From an uncultured Clostridia bacterium (GTDB lineage: Bacteria > Bacillota > Clostridia > Oscillospirales > Acutalibacteraceae), in contig CANQFC010000003.1 in assembly GCA_947598155.1 (NCBI GenBank), positions 1-64,000 of the forward strand: a stretch of DNA of 64,000 bases, in the 5' to 3' direction. The notes under the pieces are model-generated. The model ran no database searches. It was not told where the DNA came from and saw only the letters and a program-made list of their open reading frames with translations. The position numbers and the translations under genes are program-made. Positions 6,500 through 14,597 of the stretch are shown piece after piece; the first letter of the stretch is position 1; each line of letters begins with the position of its first letter.

Positions 6500-8368
6500 T
6501 CAATACGTATTTGTTAGAATAACGAACGAGCAGGACGGTATGTTTACACTGCCGTATTTCGGGTTTTCGCCGTAAAGCGCCTTTGATGCGGCAAAATTCT
6601 GCGGAAGATTGTACCTTATTTCGTGTACGTTTCTGTTGGCTATCACCATAACACTGCCGTTTGCGTCTTCACGAATATACGCTACACACCCGAGAACACC
6701 TGAAACAGGGATAAATCTCCCCTCTTTAAAAACGCTGTTTTCAGTGCGTATTTTGCCTAAGGTCTTATAAAAGTCAACGAGTTCACTGTTCTCATTCCCC
6801 CAAGGGTAGCACCCGCGGTTAAAGGGGTCGCGGTACCCCTGAAGGCCCGCCTCGTCTCCGTAATAAACCGACGGCACCCCCGGAAGCGTATATTGAAGCG
6901 CCGCCGCCAGCTTTAACCTTTCAATCCCCTGACTGTATTCTACAAAGCTCAACTTATGTGTTGACTGCCATTCACGGTCACGGTAATCGGAGTTCTCCCC
7001 GGCAAGGCGTGTAATCGCGCGTACCGTATCGTGAGTGCCTATATGGTTCATCATTACGTCAAGGCATTGTTTCGGATAATTCTCAACAATAGTCATAACG
7101 CCGTCCATAAACTGCTCGGCGTTGCCCGTTCGGCAAAATTCAAGAATTGCCTCGGCAAAAGGATAGTTCATAACCGAGTCAAGCTGATCGCCCAAAAGGT
7201 AACGTCTGCGGACGCCGTAGCTTATTTTGTTGGTCGCGTCCTCCCAAACCTCGCCAAGCAAAAGCGCGTCGGGTTTCGCCTTTTTTACCGCGGTTTTTAA
7301 GTCGTCAAGAAAAATATCGGGCAGCTCGTCGGCGACGTCAAGACGGAACCCCCCTGCGCCGAGCCCGAGCCATTTTGCAACAATACCGTTTTCTCCGCAG
7401 ATAAACTCTCTGTAAGACTCGTCCTCCTCCTTAACCTCCGGAAGCGTTTTAAAGCCCCACCAGCTGTCGTATTTATCGGGGAATTTTTGAAATTTGTACC
7501 ATTTTGAGTAATCGCTGTTTTCAGACTGATATGCGCCGACGCTGTCATATCTGCCCTTTTTGTTAAAATAAACGCTGTCGTCGCCCGTATGTGAAAAAAC
7601 GCCGTCAAGAATGATTTTTATTCCCATTTCTTCCGCGCTTTTGCAAAGTCTTTTAAAATCCTCTTCATCGCCCAAAAGCGGATCGATTTTACTGTAATCC
7701 GCCGTATTATAGCGGTGGTTTGAATGAGCCTCGAAAATAGGATTCAAATAAACGCAGTTAACGCCCAAAGCTTTAAGATAAGGGAGTTTTTGCCGTATTC
7801 CCTCAAGGTCTCCTCCGAAATAGTCGTTATTCAAAACCTCGCCGTTTTTGTCGGGACGGAAATACGGTTCGCCGCCCCAATCCGAGCGGACTATTCTGTC
7901 CGAAGGCACATTTTTCTTTTCTTTGCCGGAATTCATAAATCGGTCGGGGAAAATTTGGTAAATAATACCGCCTTTAAGCCAGCCCGGCGTATTGAATTTT
8001 TTGGATACGGTAAGCTGCCAATCGGAGTATTTATCAGCGGAGCCGTCAAATGAACCTATGCCGTTTCCCGAATTTAAAATACTGCCCCTTCCGAACGCGC
8101 CGAGAAAATCAAAATGATAAAAATAAAGGCCGTGTTCTTCTGCTTTAACGGTTACGGCGTAGCTTTCGGAGTCCTCACCCGTGCGCGTTTCGTAATCCAT
8201 TCTGTATTCGGCGTATTCGCCGCCGTCTTTTTTCATCATTAAAAATGCGCCGCCGATATTAAAACTGCACGGCACGCAAATACGAAAAGTCAGCGTTTCG
8301 CCCGCCGTAATACTGCCGAATTTACTTTTAAAATATGCGTTTCGGGAATTGAACGGAATAAAAGTCAT
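6500..8368 (-). CDS. GH13 alpha-glycosidase (neopullulanase/maltogenic amylase type)
   Basis: 622 residues, no signal peptide, so probably cytoplasmic cleavage of imported maltodextrins. The N-terminal ~120 residues are a beta-rich domain comparable to CBM34. The catalytic barrel keeps all GH13 regions: DGVFSHTG (~255), GFRLDVADE with nucleophile Asp344, LLGEVWED with acid/base Glu373 and NHIGTHD with Asp447. MNHIGTHDTVR is typical of the neopullulanase/cyclomaltodextrinase group. The end of the gene is 67 bp before the lipoprotein start, so the two may share a transcript. Exact specificity is inferred. Confidence 0.93.
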   Translation of the reverse strand: MTFIPFNSRNAYFKSKFGSITAGETLTFRICVPCSFNIGGAFLMMKKDGGEYAEYRMDYETRTGEDSESYAVTVKAEEHGLYFYHFDFLGAFGRGSILNSGNGIGSFDGSADKYSDWQLTVSKKFNTPGWLKGGIIYQIFPDRFMNSGKEKKNVPSDRIVRSDWGGEPYFRPDKNGEVLNNDYFGGDLEGIRQKLPYLKALGVNCVYLNPIFEAHSNHRYNTADYSKIDPLLGDEEDFKRLCKSAEEMGIKIILDGVFSHTGDDSVYFNKKGRYDSVGAYQSENSDYSKWYKFQKFPDKYDSWWGFKTLPEVKEEDESYREFICGENGIVAKWLGLGAGGFRLDVADELPDIFLDDLKTAVKKAKPDALLLGEVWEDATNKISYGVRRRYLLGDQLDSVMNYPFAEAILEFCRTGNAEQFMDGVMTIVENYPKQCLDVMMNHIGTHDTVRAITRLAGENSDYRDREWQSTHKLSFVEYSQGIERLKLAAALQYTLPGVPSVYYGDEAGLQGYRDPFNRGCYPWGNENSELVDFYKTLGKIRTENSVFKEGRFIPVSGVLGCVAYIREDANGSVMVIANRNVHEIRYNLPQNFAASKALYGENPKYGSVNIPSCSFVILTNTY

Positions 8369-8482
8369 TTACTGGTCACCTCAAAAATTTAACCTTTTAA
8401 TTTTATCAAATTATATGCGCATAGTCAATAAAATTAAATATGACAAAAGAAATTTAAAGCAAAATTCGGTAAAAACAAACAC

Positions 8483-8501
8483 GGCGGGAATTTTTCCCGC
8501 C
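8483..8501 (-). terminator. Hairpin upstream of the GH13 gene
   Basis: Perfect stem ggcgggaa / ttcccgcc with a 3-nt loop. Read on the minus strand it is followed by gtgtttgttttt, so it could end minus-strand transcripts arriving from the right. It directly borders the dispersed repeat at 8507. Confidence 0.5.
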
Positions 8502-8506
8502 TCATT

Positions 8507-8684
8507 CTGTCGATAAACTGTTGTGCGATAGCAAAATAACTAAAAGTTTTCGCCCGCCTTTTTCAAAAGGCGGTGGGGTTGAGGGGCGACGCCCTCATCG
8601 CAGCCCGCAGGCTGCGAAATTCTTGTCTTTAAAAGAGCGCAGGAGGGGCGAAAAACAGTCCGGTGGACTGTTTTTCGGTGGGGA
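8507..8684 (+). repeat. Dispersed hairpin-rich repeat, copy 1
   Basis: About 178 bp almost identical to 63770-63948. It begins ctgtcgataaa and folds into successive hairpins: ccgccttttt/caaaaggcgg, gagggg/gccctc, gcagcc/ggctgc and aaaaacagtcc/ggactgttttt. In this copy a fifth hairpin (ggggaaccc/gggttcccc) follows outside the shared part. Differences between the copies are few and one falls in a loop. Short open frames across it are not coding. It resembles repeats I recall from Oscillospiraceae genomes. Confidence 0.85.
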
Positions 8685-8760
8685 ACCCTCGCCGGGGGTT
8701 CCCCATAATCTTATCCCTTTTGTACATATGCTTAGTAACGCATACTTTTTCTACAAGCTA

Positions 8761-8781
8761 AGGCGGGAATTTCTCCCGCCT
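8761..8781 (-). terminator. Probable terminator of the 8795-9646 gene
   Basis: aggcggga and tcccgcct form an 8-bp stem around 5 nt, starting 14 bp beyond the stop codon on the minus strand. There is no clean U-tract, so it may be a weak terminator or part of the neighbouring repeat cluster. Confidence 0.45.
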
Positions 8782-8794
8782 GTGGTATTGCGTT

Positions 8795-9646
8795 TTATTG
8801 CTGTTGCTGTGTTGCGCTTGCGTCGAGCATATTTGACATAAATCCGCCTTTATTCTTTTTAGGTTTATATTTGGGCGGATTTTCAAGCTTTGCCCGAAGT
8901 TTTTTACCTGTTCTTGAATGCAAAAGCTCATTTACCGCCTTGACCGTTTCAAAAAATTCATCGTCGTCAATATATTTTCTGCAAACCTCCAACATTTCGG
9001 GGTCGTTGTCCATTTCCCCTAAAATTGTGACGCAAATTAAATTCTGTGTTTCGCTTGACCCGTCCAGATACATCTCTGTAAGCGTTTTAAAAAGCTTTTT
9101 CCTCGTCTGAGCGTCTCCGTTTTTAATTGTTGCCAAAATATAGCTGTTTGCGTGCTCTGTAAAAAATTCGTTGCTCAGAAATTGATCGTATTTTTCAATA
9201 TTTTCCTTGTATTCGCCTTTAAGCTCGGGGTAAACGAGCGAAATTTTATTTGCAAGAGTGTTCGCGTCATAGGACATACCGGCTCGTACAGCCGATCTTG
9301 AAACGGTCGCGGGGGCTTTTTTAGCTGTTTTAACCGCCTTTTTGCCATAGATTTCATCAGCGCAGTCGTTTATCTCACTGCAAAGAGATTTGATTGATTT
9401 TTCATCGCAGTCGTCTAAATCCAAAAGATTGGCGGATATTTTTGCAAACTCGCCGTCTGAATTTTTCTCAAGAATATCTAAAATATTGTCGTGGCTCAAT
9501 AGGCGAACAACGGTATCATTTTTAGTAAAATCCGCGTAAACGCCGTTATCGCCTTCAGCTATCCCGTCAAAGGCAAAACCGAGAGATTCAAACTTTTCGG
9601 CACAGCCCTTGTGAATATCTTTCATAACTTCATTTCTGTCAAGCAT
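8795..9646 (-). CDS. Conserved hypothetical protein (possibly DUF7674-like)
   Basis: 283 residues, soluble, acidic and helical, with no signal peptide. The N-terminal ~95 residues form one unit (DIHKGCAEKFESLGFAFDG ... SLCSEINDCADEIYGKK), then a basic, alanine-rich linker (AVKTAKKAPATVSRSAVRAG), then a second helical unit. In it FFTEHANSYILATIKNG and LTEMYLDGSSETQNL suggest a HEAT-like or DUF7674-type domain. The tail is lysine-rich and ends in a Gln run. I do not recognise a function. It is divergent from ddl, so the 160-bp gap carries both promoters. Confidence 0.6.
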   Translation of the reverse strand: MLDRNEVMKDIHKGCAEKFESLGFAFDGIAEGDNGVYADFTKNDTVVRLLSHDNILDILEKNSDGEFAKISANLLDLDDCDEKSIKSLCSEINDCADEIYGKKAVKTAKKAPATVSRSAVRAGMSYDANTLANKISLVYPELKGEYKENIEKYDQFLSNEFFTEHANSYILATIKNGDAQTRKKLFKTLTEMYLDGSSETQNLICVTILGEMDNDPEMLEVCRKYIDDDEFFETVKAVNELLHSRTGKKLRAKLENPPKYKPKKNKGGFMSNMLDASATQQQQ

Positions 9647-9734
9647 AATTTTTACCTCACTGTGTTTTTACAATATACATTCTAAGTATATCATACTATT
9701 TTACTTTTGTCATTAAATTTTTTTCTTTTGCAAG

Positions 9735-9763
9735 TTGAATATACTTTCTTTTTATGATAAAAT
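9735..9763 (+). promoter_or_regulatory. Sigma-A-type promoter for ddl-DUF1934-argS
   Basis: TTGAAT (9735-9740), a 17-nt spacer and TAAAAT (9758-9763), 43 bp before the ddl start codon. Good match to the housekeeping consensus. Confidence 0.65.
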
Positions 9764-9806
9764 GAATCTAATTTATTATTTTACATTGATTTTTGGAGTG
9801 AACTGA

Positions 9807-10883
9807 ATGAAAAACGTTCTTATTGTTTTCGGCGGAGTTTCAAGCGAACACGATATTTCCTGTATTTCGGCAACATCGGTTTTAAAAAACATTCCTCGCG
9901 ACAAATATAACGTTTATATGCTCGGAATTACAAAAGACGGTAAATCTTACGTTTACTCAGGCGATTTTGAAAAATTAGAAAACGACGGCTGGCTTTCCGA
10001 TAAAAGTCTTTTGAAAAAGGCTGTAATTTCATCATCAAGGGAAGACCACGGGATAATCGTTTTTGAAGGCGATACCGTTAAAACCGTTTACATAGACGTC
10101 TGTTTCCCCGTGATGCACGGCAAAAACGGAGAAGACGGCACAATGCAGGGGCTTTTAACCGTTGCGGGAATACCGTTTGTCGGCTGCGGCACAACGTCTT
10201 CGGCAATCTGTATGGATAAAGCAATAACAAACAGCCTTTGCGACGTAAACGGAATCAAGCAGGCAAAATGGCTTTATATTACTAAATATGATTTCGAGGC
10301 AGACGGCAGGAATTTTGCCAAGAAATGCGCGGAATATCTCGGCTTTCCGTGCTTTGTCAAGCCGGCAAACACGGGTTCTTCCGTCGGGGTGAGAAAATCA
10401 GCTGACGAAGATTGTCTTTATGAGGATCTTAAATACGCCCTTACGTTCGACTCAAAGGTAGTCGTTGAAGAGGGAATAGCGGGCGCGGAGATTGAGAGCG
10501 CCGTATTGGGCAACGGCGAAACTTTTATAGGAGCAGTCGGCGAAATTGTTCCGTGCAATGAATTTTACGACTATGAGGCAAAATACGTTGACGGAAGTAC
10601 CGCCCTTCACATTCCCGCAAGAATATCTGAAGAAAAGCAGGAAGAGGTTAAGCAAATCGCGTCAAAGGTGTATAAAATATTCGGCTGTTCGGGACTTGCG
10701 CGCATCGACTTTTTCATAAGAGAAAGCGACGGCGCGGTTCTTCTGAATGAGCCTAACACGATTCCCGGGTTTACAAACATCAGTATGTACCCTATGCTTA
10801 TGAAAGAAGCCGGAATATCATACCCTGACCTTATTGACAAATTGCTTTGCCTTGCAATCGACAGGCAGAAAGAGGAAAAATGA
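9807..10883 (+). CDS. ddl: D-alanine--D-alanine ligase
   Basis: ATP-dependent ligation of two D-alanines for the peptidoglycan stem peptide. 358 residues, usual length. Seen: the N-terminal VLIVFGGVSSEHDISCIS, MHGKNGEDGTMQGLL, the ATP-grasp segments FVKPANTGSSVGVRKS and RIDFFIRESDGAVLLNEPNT, and the omega-loop YDYEAKY. That last motif is characteristic of D-Ala-D-Ala rather than D-Ala-D-Lac (VanA-type) ligases. ATG start with GGAGTGA upstream. The stop overlaps the next start (ATGA), so translation is coupled to the DUF1934 gene. Confidence 0.96.
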   Translation: MKNVLIVFGGVSSEHDISCISATSVLKNIPRDKYNVYMLGITKDGKSYVYSGDFEKLENDGWLSDKSLLKKAVISSSREDHGIIVFEGDTVKTVYIDVCFPVMHGKNGEDGTMQGLLTVAGIPFVGCGTTSSAICMDKAITNSLCDVNGIKQAKWLYITKYDFEADGRNFAKKCAEYLGFPCFVKPANTGSSVGVRKSADEDCLYEDLKYALTFDSKVVVEEGIAGAEIESAVLGNGETFIGAVGEIVPCNEFYDYEAKYVDGSTALHIPARISEEKQEEVKQIASKVYKIFGCSGLARIDFFIRESDGAVLLNEPNTIPGFTNISMYPMLMKEAGISYPDLIDKLLCLAIDRQKEEK

Positions 10884-11305
10884 CAGAGAAAAAGAAGGTA
10901 AAATTAACGCTTTCATTTGTGCGCGACGGCGAGGACGGCAAAGAAACCGAGAGCTTTTCGTGCGCAGGCGAAATGGAGTTTGAGGATACAAAAACTCACA
11001 TAAGCTATATGCGTAAGCAGGGCGATATGACCGAACACGTAACCGTAACGGTGCATAAAGACGGCAGAGCCGAAATTGACCGAATGGGCGCAGGGTATAA
11101 CAGCAGGCTTTTTATACGGAACGGAAAAGTTATCCCCGCAAACTACCTAACGCCATACGGAGTAATGGATTTAAGCACAAAAGGCAACTTTGTGAGCTTT
11201 GATTTTGACGGGAAAAGCGGAATTTTAAAGCTTTCATACGACCTTTTGTTTTCAGGAAAATTTTATTCGTCAAACGACGTTACAGTTAAGGCAGAGGAAG
11301 AATAA
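10880..11305 (+). CDS. DUF1934 beta-barrel protein (YwiB-like)
   Basis: 141 residues from the ATG at 10880, which overlaps the ddl stop and has AGAGGA upstream; the longer frame starting at 10847 lies inside ddl. Beta-rich sequence (KVKLTLSFVRDG, HVTVTVHKDGRAEI, GILKLSYDLLF) with the GxxxSRLFIRNG turn of the DUF1934/YwiB family, a calycin-like fold of unknown function. In Bacillus, ywiB also precedes argS, so the neighbourhood supports the call. Confidence 0.85.
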   Translation: MTEKKKVKLTLSFVRDGEDGKETESFSCAGEMEFEDTKTHISYMRKQGDMTEHVTVTVHKDGRAEIDRMGAGYNSRLFIRNGKVIPANYLTPYGVMDLSTKGNFVSFDFDGKSGILKLSYDLLFSGKFYSSNDVTVKAEEE

Positions 11306-11317
11306 GAGGAGAAAGAG

Positions 11318-13063
11318 ATGTCAAAAATTGTAAAAAACGCAACTGAGTCTTTATATGGCTTAATTGTGAATGCTCTTGAAAAATCAATTAAAAGCGGCGC
11401 TTTGCCGCAGTCGGAAATTCCGCGGTTCAATATTGAAGTCCCGGCAAACCGAAACAACGGCGACTATTCGTCAAACGCCGCGTTTGTATGCGCAAAAGCG
11501 TTTCACAGAGCCCCAATGCAAATAGCACAGGAAATAGCAAAAAATATTGAGCTTTTCGGCTCTTATTTTACGAAATGCGAAACTGCGGGCGCGGGCTTTC
11601 TTAATTTCTTTTTATCGCAGGATTTTTACGCCGATGTTTTAATCGACATTTACACTCTCGGCAAAAACTACGGCAGAAGTGACTTTGGCAAGGGCAAAAG
11701 GTACAATGTGGAATTTGTATCCGCCAACCCGACGGGGCCTATGCATATGGGCAACGCGAGGGGCGGGGCTTTGGGCGACTGTCTGGCCGCAGTGCTTGAT
11801 TTTGCCGGTTACAAAACAGAGCGTGAGTTTTACGTTAACGACGCGGGAAATCAGATTGAAAAATTCGCTCTTTCGCTTGACATTCGCTATCAGCAGCTTA
11901 TTTTAGGCGAAAACGCTCCGAGTCTGCCGGAAGACAGTTATCACGGTTCGGATATTACCGAGCGCGCGGCGCAGTTCCGTGAAAAATTCGGCGACGGATA
12001 CATTGACAAGCCAACGGACGAAAGAAGAAAAGCCCTCGTTGAATTTGCGCTACCTCTCAACATTCAGAAGATGCACGAAAATATGGAAAAATACCGCATA
12101 AATTACGATACTTGGTTTTTGGAAAGCACTCTTCACAACAGCGGCGACGTTCAGGACTGCATAGACTATTTAACGAAAAAAGGGCTCACCTATGAAAAAG
12201 ACGGCGCCCTATGGTATAAAAATATACAGGTGCAGACCGAAATGCTCAAGGAGCAGGGAAAAACTCAGGAGGAAATTGACTCGCTGGAGCTTAAAGACGA
12301 TGTTCTTATCCGCAAAAACGGCAATCCCACGTACTTTGCGGCGGATATTGCGTATCACCGCAACAAACTCGTTACAAGGGGCTTTGACAAGGCAATCGAC
12401 GTTTGGGGCGCCGACCACCACGGCCACGTAGCGCGTATGAAGGGCGTTTTGCGTGCGCTTGACCTTGACGAGTCACGGCTCGACGTTATTTTAATGCAGC
12501 TTGTTAACTTAGTCAAAGACGGTCAGCCCGTTAAAATGTCAAAACGCACCGGTAAGGCTATAACTCTTACCGATTTGCTTGATGAAATCCCCGTAGACGC
12601 GGTACGTTTTCTTTTCAATATGCGCGAACCCGGCTCGGCAATGGATTTTGACCTTGATTTGGCGGTTGAGCAGTCGGCGAAGAACCCGGTTTATTACTGC
12701 CAATACGCCAACGCAAGAATTCACAGTATTATTAAGAAATTAGAGGCTGACGGCGTTAAATTCAGGGAATGCGGCAAATCGGAACTGACTCTTCTTAAAG
12801 AGACCGAGGAAATCGAGCTTATAAAGCACCTTGCCGCTTTCACCGGGGAAATTCAAAACGCCGCCCAAAATTACGACCCGGCGAAAATTACACGCTACTG
12901 CGTTGATTTAGCCACTCTTTTCCATAAATTTTACAACGCCTGCCGTGTTGCAGTTGAAGACGAAAGCCTTATGCAGGCAAGGCTTTACCTTTGCAAATGC
13001 GTTATGACAACAATTACAAACGTGCTTACAATGTTTAATATTTCCGTTCCCGAATCAATGTAA
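11318..13063 (+). CDS. argS: Arginyl-tRNA synthetase
   Basis: Charges tRNA-Arg with arginine. 581 residues. The N-terminal additional domain comes first, then the class I signature SANPTGPMHMGNARGG (HxGN form of HIGH), the KMSK equivalent VKMSKRTGKAITL, and the DALR anticodon-binding domain (YCQYANARIHSI onward) ending in TMFNISVPESM, close to the usual ArgS end. GAGGAG precedes the ATG by 10 nt. Third gene of the ddl operon. Confidence 0.97.
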   Translation: MSKIVKNATESLYGLIVNALEKSIKSGALPQSEIPRFNIEVPANRNNGDYSSNAAFVCAKAFHRAPMQIAQEIAKNIELFGSYFTKCETAGAGFLNFFLSQDFYADVLIDIYTLGKNYGRSDFGKGKRYNVEFVSANPTGPMHMGNARGGALGDCLAAVLDFAGYKTEREFYVNDAGNQIEKFALSLDIRYQQLILGENAPSLPEDSYHGSDITERAAQFREKFGDGYIDKPTDERRKALVEFALPLNIQKMHENMEKYRINYDTWFLESTLHNSGDVQDCIDYLTKKGLTYEKDGALWYKNIQVQTEMLKEQGKTQEEIDSLELKDDVLIRKNGNPTYFAADIAYHRNKLVTRGFDKAIDVWGADHHGHVARMKGVLRALDLDESRLDVILMQLVNLVKDGQPVKMSKRTGKAITLTDLLDEIPVDAVRFLFNMREPGSAMDFDLDLAVEQSAKNPVYYCQYANARIHSIIKKLEADGVKFRECGKSELTLLKETEEIELIKHLAAFTGEIQNAAQNYDPAKITRYCVDLATLFHKFYNACRVAVEDESLMQARLYLCKCVMTTITNVLTMFNISVPESM

Positions 13064-13131
13064 AATCTGCTGAAGTGCAACAAAAACCGCCCCGATGACA
13101 GTTAGCCATAAAACAGAATATCTGATAAATA

Positions 13132-13182
13132 ATACCGTTGGCATTTTCACCGGGGAACCGGTATGTCAACGGTATGTTTTTT
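13132..13182 (+). terminator. Terminator-like hairpin after argS
   Basis: ataccgttggcat and atgtcaacggtat pair over 13 positions with one mismatch, with an inner ccgg/ccgg pairing, followed by gttttttgg. It stands 69 bp after the argS stop and just before the accessory pair at 13221-14316. Confidence 0.6.
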
Positions 13183-13220
13183 GGTATTCAGTTTTAATTG
13201 GCGGGGCAACAACGGAGAAG

Positions 13221-13700
13221 TTATTCGTCAACCCATACGTCAATTTCTTCTTTAGTAGGTTGCTCAAATCTCGATTCAAATTTTCTGGCAAGATTATTGT
13301 CAATAATGTACGCTGTCGTTTCTCCCGCATTTACTGATTGATTTCTTTGGTTTATACGTGCCTTCCAAATATCTTTTCTTATATCAATATAATGCAATTC
13401 ACATTCTATATTTCTGTTTCTATAAAATTCTTTTGCCTCGTTTCTTCCGGCACTTGTCCAGAATCCCCAATCAAGAATTACATTAACATCTACTTTGATA
13501 ACCTCTAATGACTTTTCAAACAGATAGTTACGCACTTTCTCTGCATATTCATCATGCTTTTCTCCTGCATAAAGTCCAAATACCGCAAGCATAATTTCGT
13601 CAACCGACAATATAACAGCTTTATTATCAGCTTGTAAATGTTTGGCATATGTACTTTTGCCGCAACATATTTTTCCACATATGATATATACTTTAGCCAT
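13221..13700 (-). CDS. P-loop ATPase/kinase-like protein (AAA_33 type)
   Basis: 159 residues. Walker A is GKICCGKST near residue 9, and a Walker B-like stretch VNVILDWGFW lies near 75. DIWKARINQRNQ fits the lid/arginine region of small predicted kinases. The family includes zeta-toxin-like and aminoglycoside-resistance-associated P-loop kinases; the substrate is unknown. TTTGGAGGC lies 9 nt before the ATG. It forms an accessory pair with the GNAT gene at 13864, inserted between two housekeeping synthetase genes. I see no antitoxin-like partner. Confidence 0.75.
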   Translation of the reverse strand: MAKVYIICGKICCGKSTYAKHLQADNKAVILSVDEIMLAVFGLYAGEKHDEYAEKVRNYLFEKSLEVIKVDVNVILDWGFWTSAGRNEAKEFYRNRNIECELHYIDIRKDIWKARINQRNQSVNAGETTAYIIDNNLARKFESRFEQPTKEEIDVWVDE

Positions 13701-13737
13701 GGCTATATGCCTCCAAAAACTCCAATTTTCATTTCAG

Positions 13738-13787
13738 ACTTGCCAAACAGGTTAAAGACGCGAAGCGGGTTTATCTGTTTGGCAAGT
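13738..13787 (-). repeat. 13-bp perfect inverted repeat between the accessory genes
   Basis: acttgccaaacag (13738-13750) is answered by ctgtttggcaagt (13775-13787) across 24 nt. A second small hairpin, ctttag-ctc-ctaaag, lies just to the right. The element occupies most of the 163-bp gap between the GNAT and the kinase-like gene. It has no T-tract, so it is not a classic terminator; a recombination site or a structured leader is possible. Confidence 0.6.
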
Positions 13788-13863
13788 ACACAGGGGATAG
13801 CCGCTTTAGCTCCTAAAGGGTTTTACAACGTCTCGACAAACGGAAACTTGTTTACCCTTTATA

Positions 13864-14316
13864 TTATATTTCTTTGACATACAACCGGTCTGTTCCGCCG
13901 CCATAATTGATAATATCCCTGAGATAACGATATCCATACTTTTCGTATAAACCTATATGTATTGATGGGATATATGTTTTATCAAATCCATTTGCCTTTG
14001 CATACTCGTTTGCAAAGGCAATTAGCTTTTCGCTAATTCTATGTCCACGATAATCTTCCGATACAAAAACACCCGATATCCATGGATATATTTCAGGTAA
14101 CGGATAATAGTCTTTCTTCCTGATGTAGGTTGTACCTACAATCTGATCATTTACGATTGCCGCAAATGGAGTTTCCCAATCCGTAAATGTCCATGCCCTA
14201 AGTTCGCCTAACATATGGTCTTTTACTTCTTCCCATGAGAAATTTTCAACAAAACATATTAGCATATCTGCTAAGGCTGTACCTTTGTCTACTTTTTTTA
14301 TTTTCAATATATCCAT
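13864..14316 (-). CDS. GNAT-family N-acetyltransferase
   Basis: 150 residues from the ATG at 14316, chosen because GGAGG stands before it; the frame opens 45 bases earlier. The GNAT core is seen in PFAAIVNDQIVGTTYIRK, ISGVFVSEDYRGHRISEKLI (acetyl-CoA loop as EDYRGHRI) and YEKYGYRYLRD. The PWISGVFV strand resembles acetyltransferases annotated as acting on small molecules; the substrate is unknown. Unrelated in sequence to the array GNAT at 154-576. It sits upstream of the kinase-like gene on the same strand. Confidence 0.85.
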   Translation of the reverse strand: MDILKIKKVDKGTALADMLICFVENFSWEEVKDHMLGELRAWTFTDWETPFAAIVNDQIVGTTYIRKKDYYPLPEIYPWISGVFVSEDYRGHRISEKLIAFANEYAKANGFDKTYIPSIHIGLYEKYGYRYLRDIINYGGGTDRLYVKEI

Positions 14317-14597
14317 ATAAATAAATTGCCTCCAACTCCCGATTGTCAAGCAGTCGCCCACTCGACAATTAACATTATACCACCCAAACGTGAAGAAATC
14401 TACTGTCCGTTAAGACGGTTGATTGAATTTTTACGGAGTTTCTGCCCACCTCTAATAGAAAACGCCCCGGCGATTTTGTCCTCGCCCAGAGCGTTCCTAT
14501 CCGCTGTCCCGGCTTGTTCCCGTCAATCGTAGACAAGCTAAAACGATATAATGTTTTATGAACAGCCCCGAAAAGGCGGTTTTTGTTTTTTGGTTTT
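14317..14597. other. Non-coding stretch between the accessory pair and valS
   Basis: About 280 bp without a supportable gene. It holds a short inverted repeat (attgtc ... gacaat, about 14340-14368) near the accessory-gene end and, close to valS, a run rich in T (ggcggtttttgttttttgg). On the minus strand the latter gives weak terminator-like pairing only. Confidence 0.4.

Noticed and set aside
8521-8841. Open frame of 106 codons across the dispersed repeat
   Set aside because: It follows hairpin arms of the repeat, has no ribosome site, and its lower part overlaps the real gene on the other strand.
13221-13700. Zeta-type toxin of a toxin-antitoxin pair
   Set aside because: The P-loop is similar, but no epsilon-like antitoxin gene is adjacent, and the neighbour is a GNAT gene.
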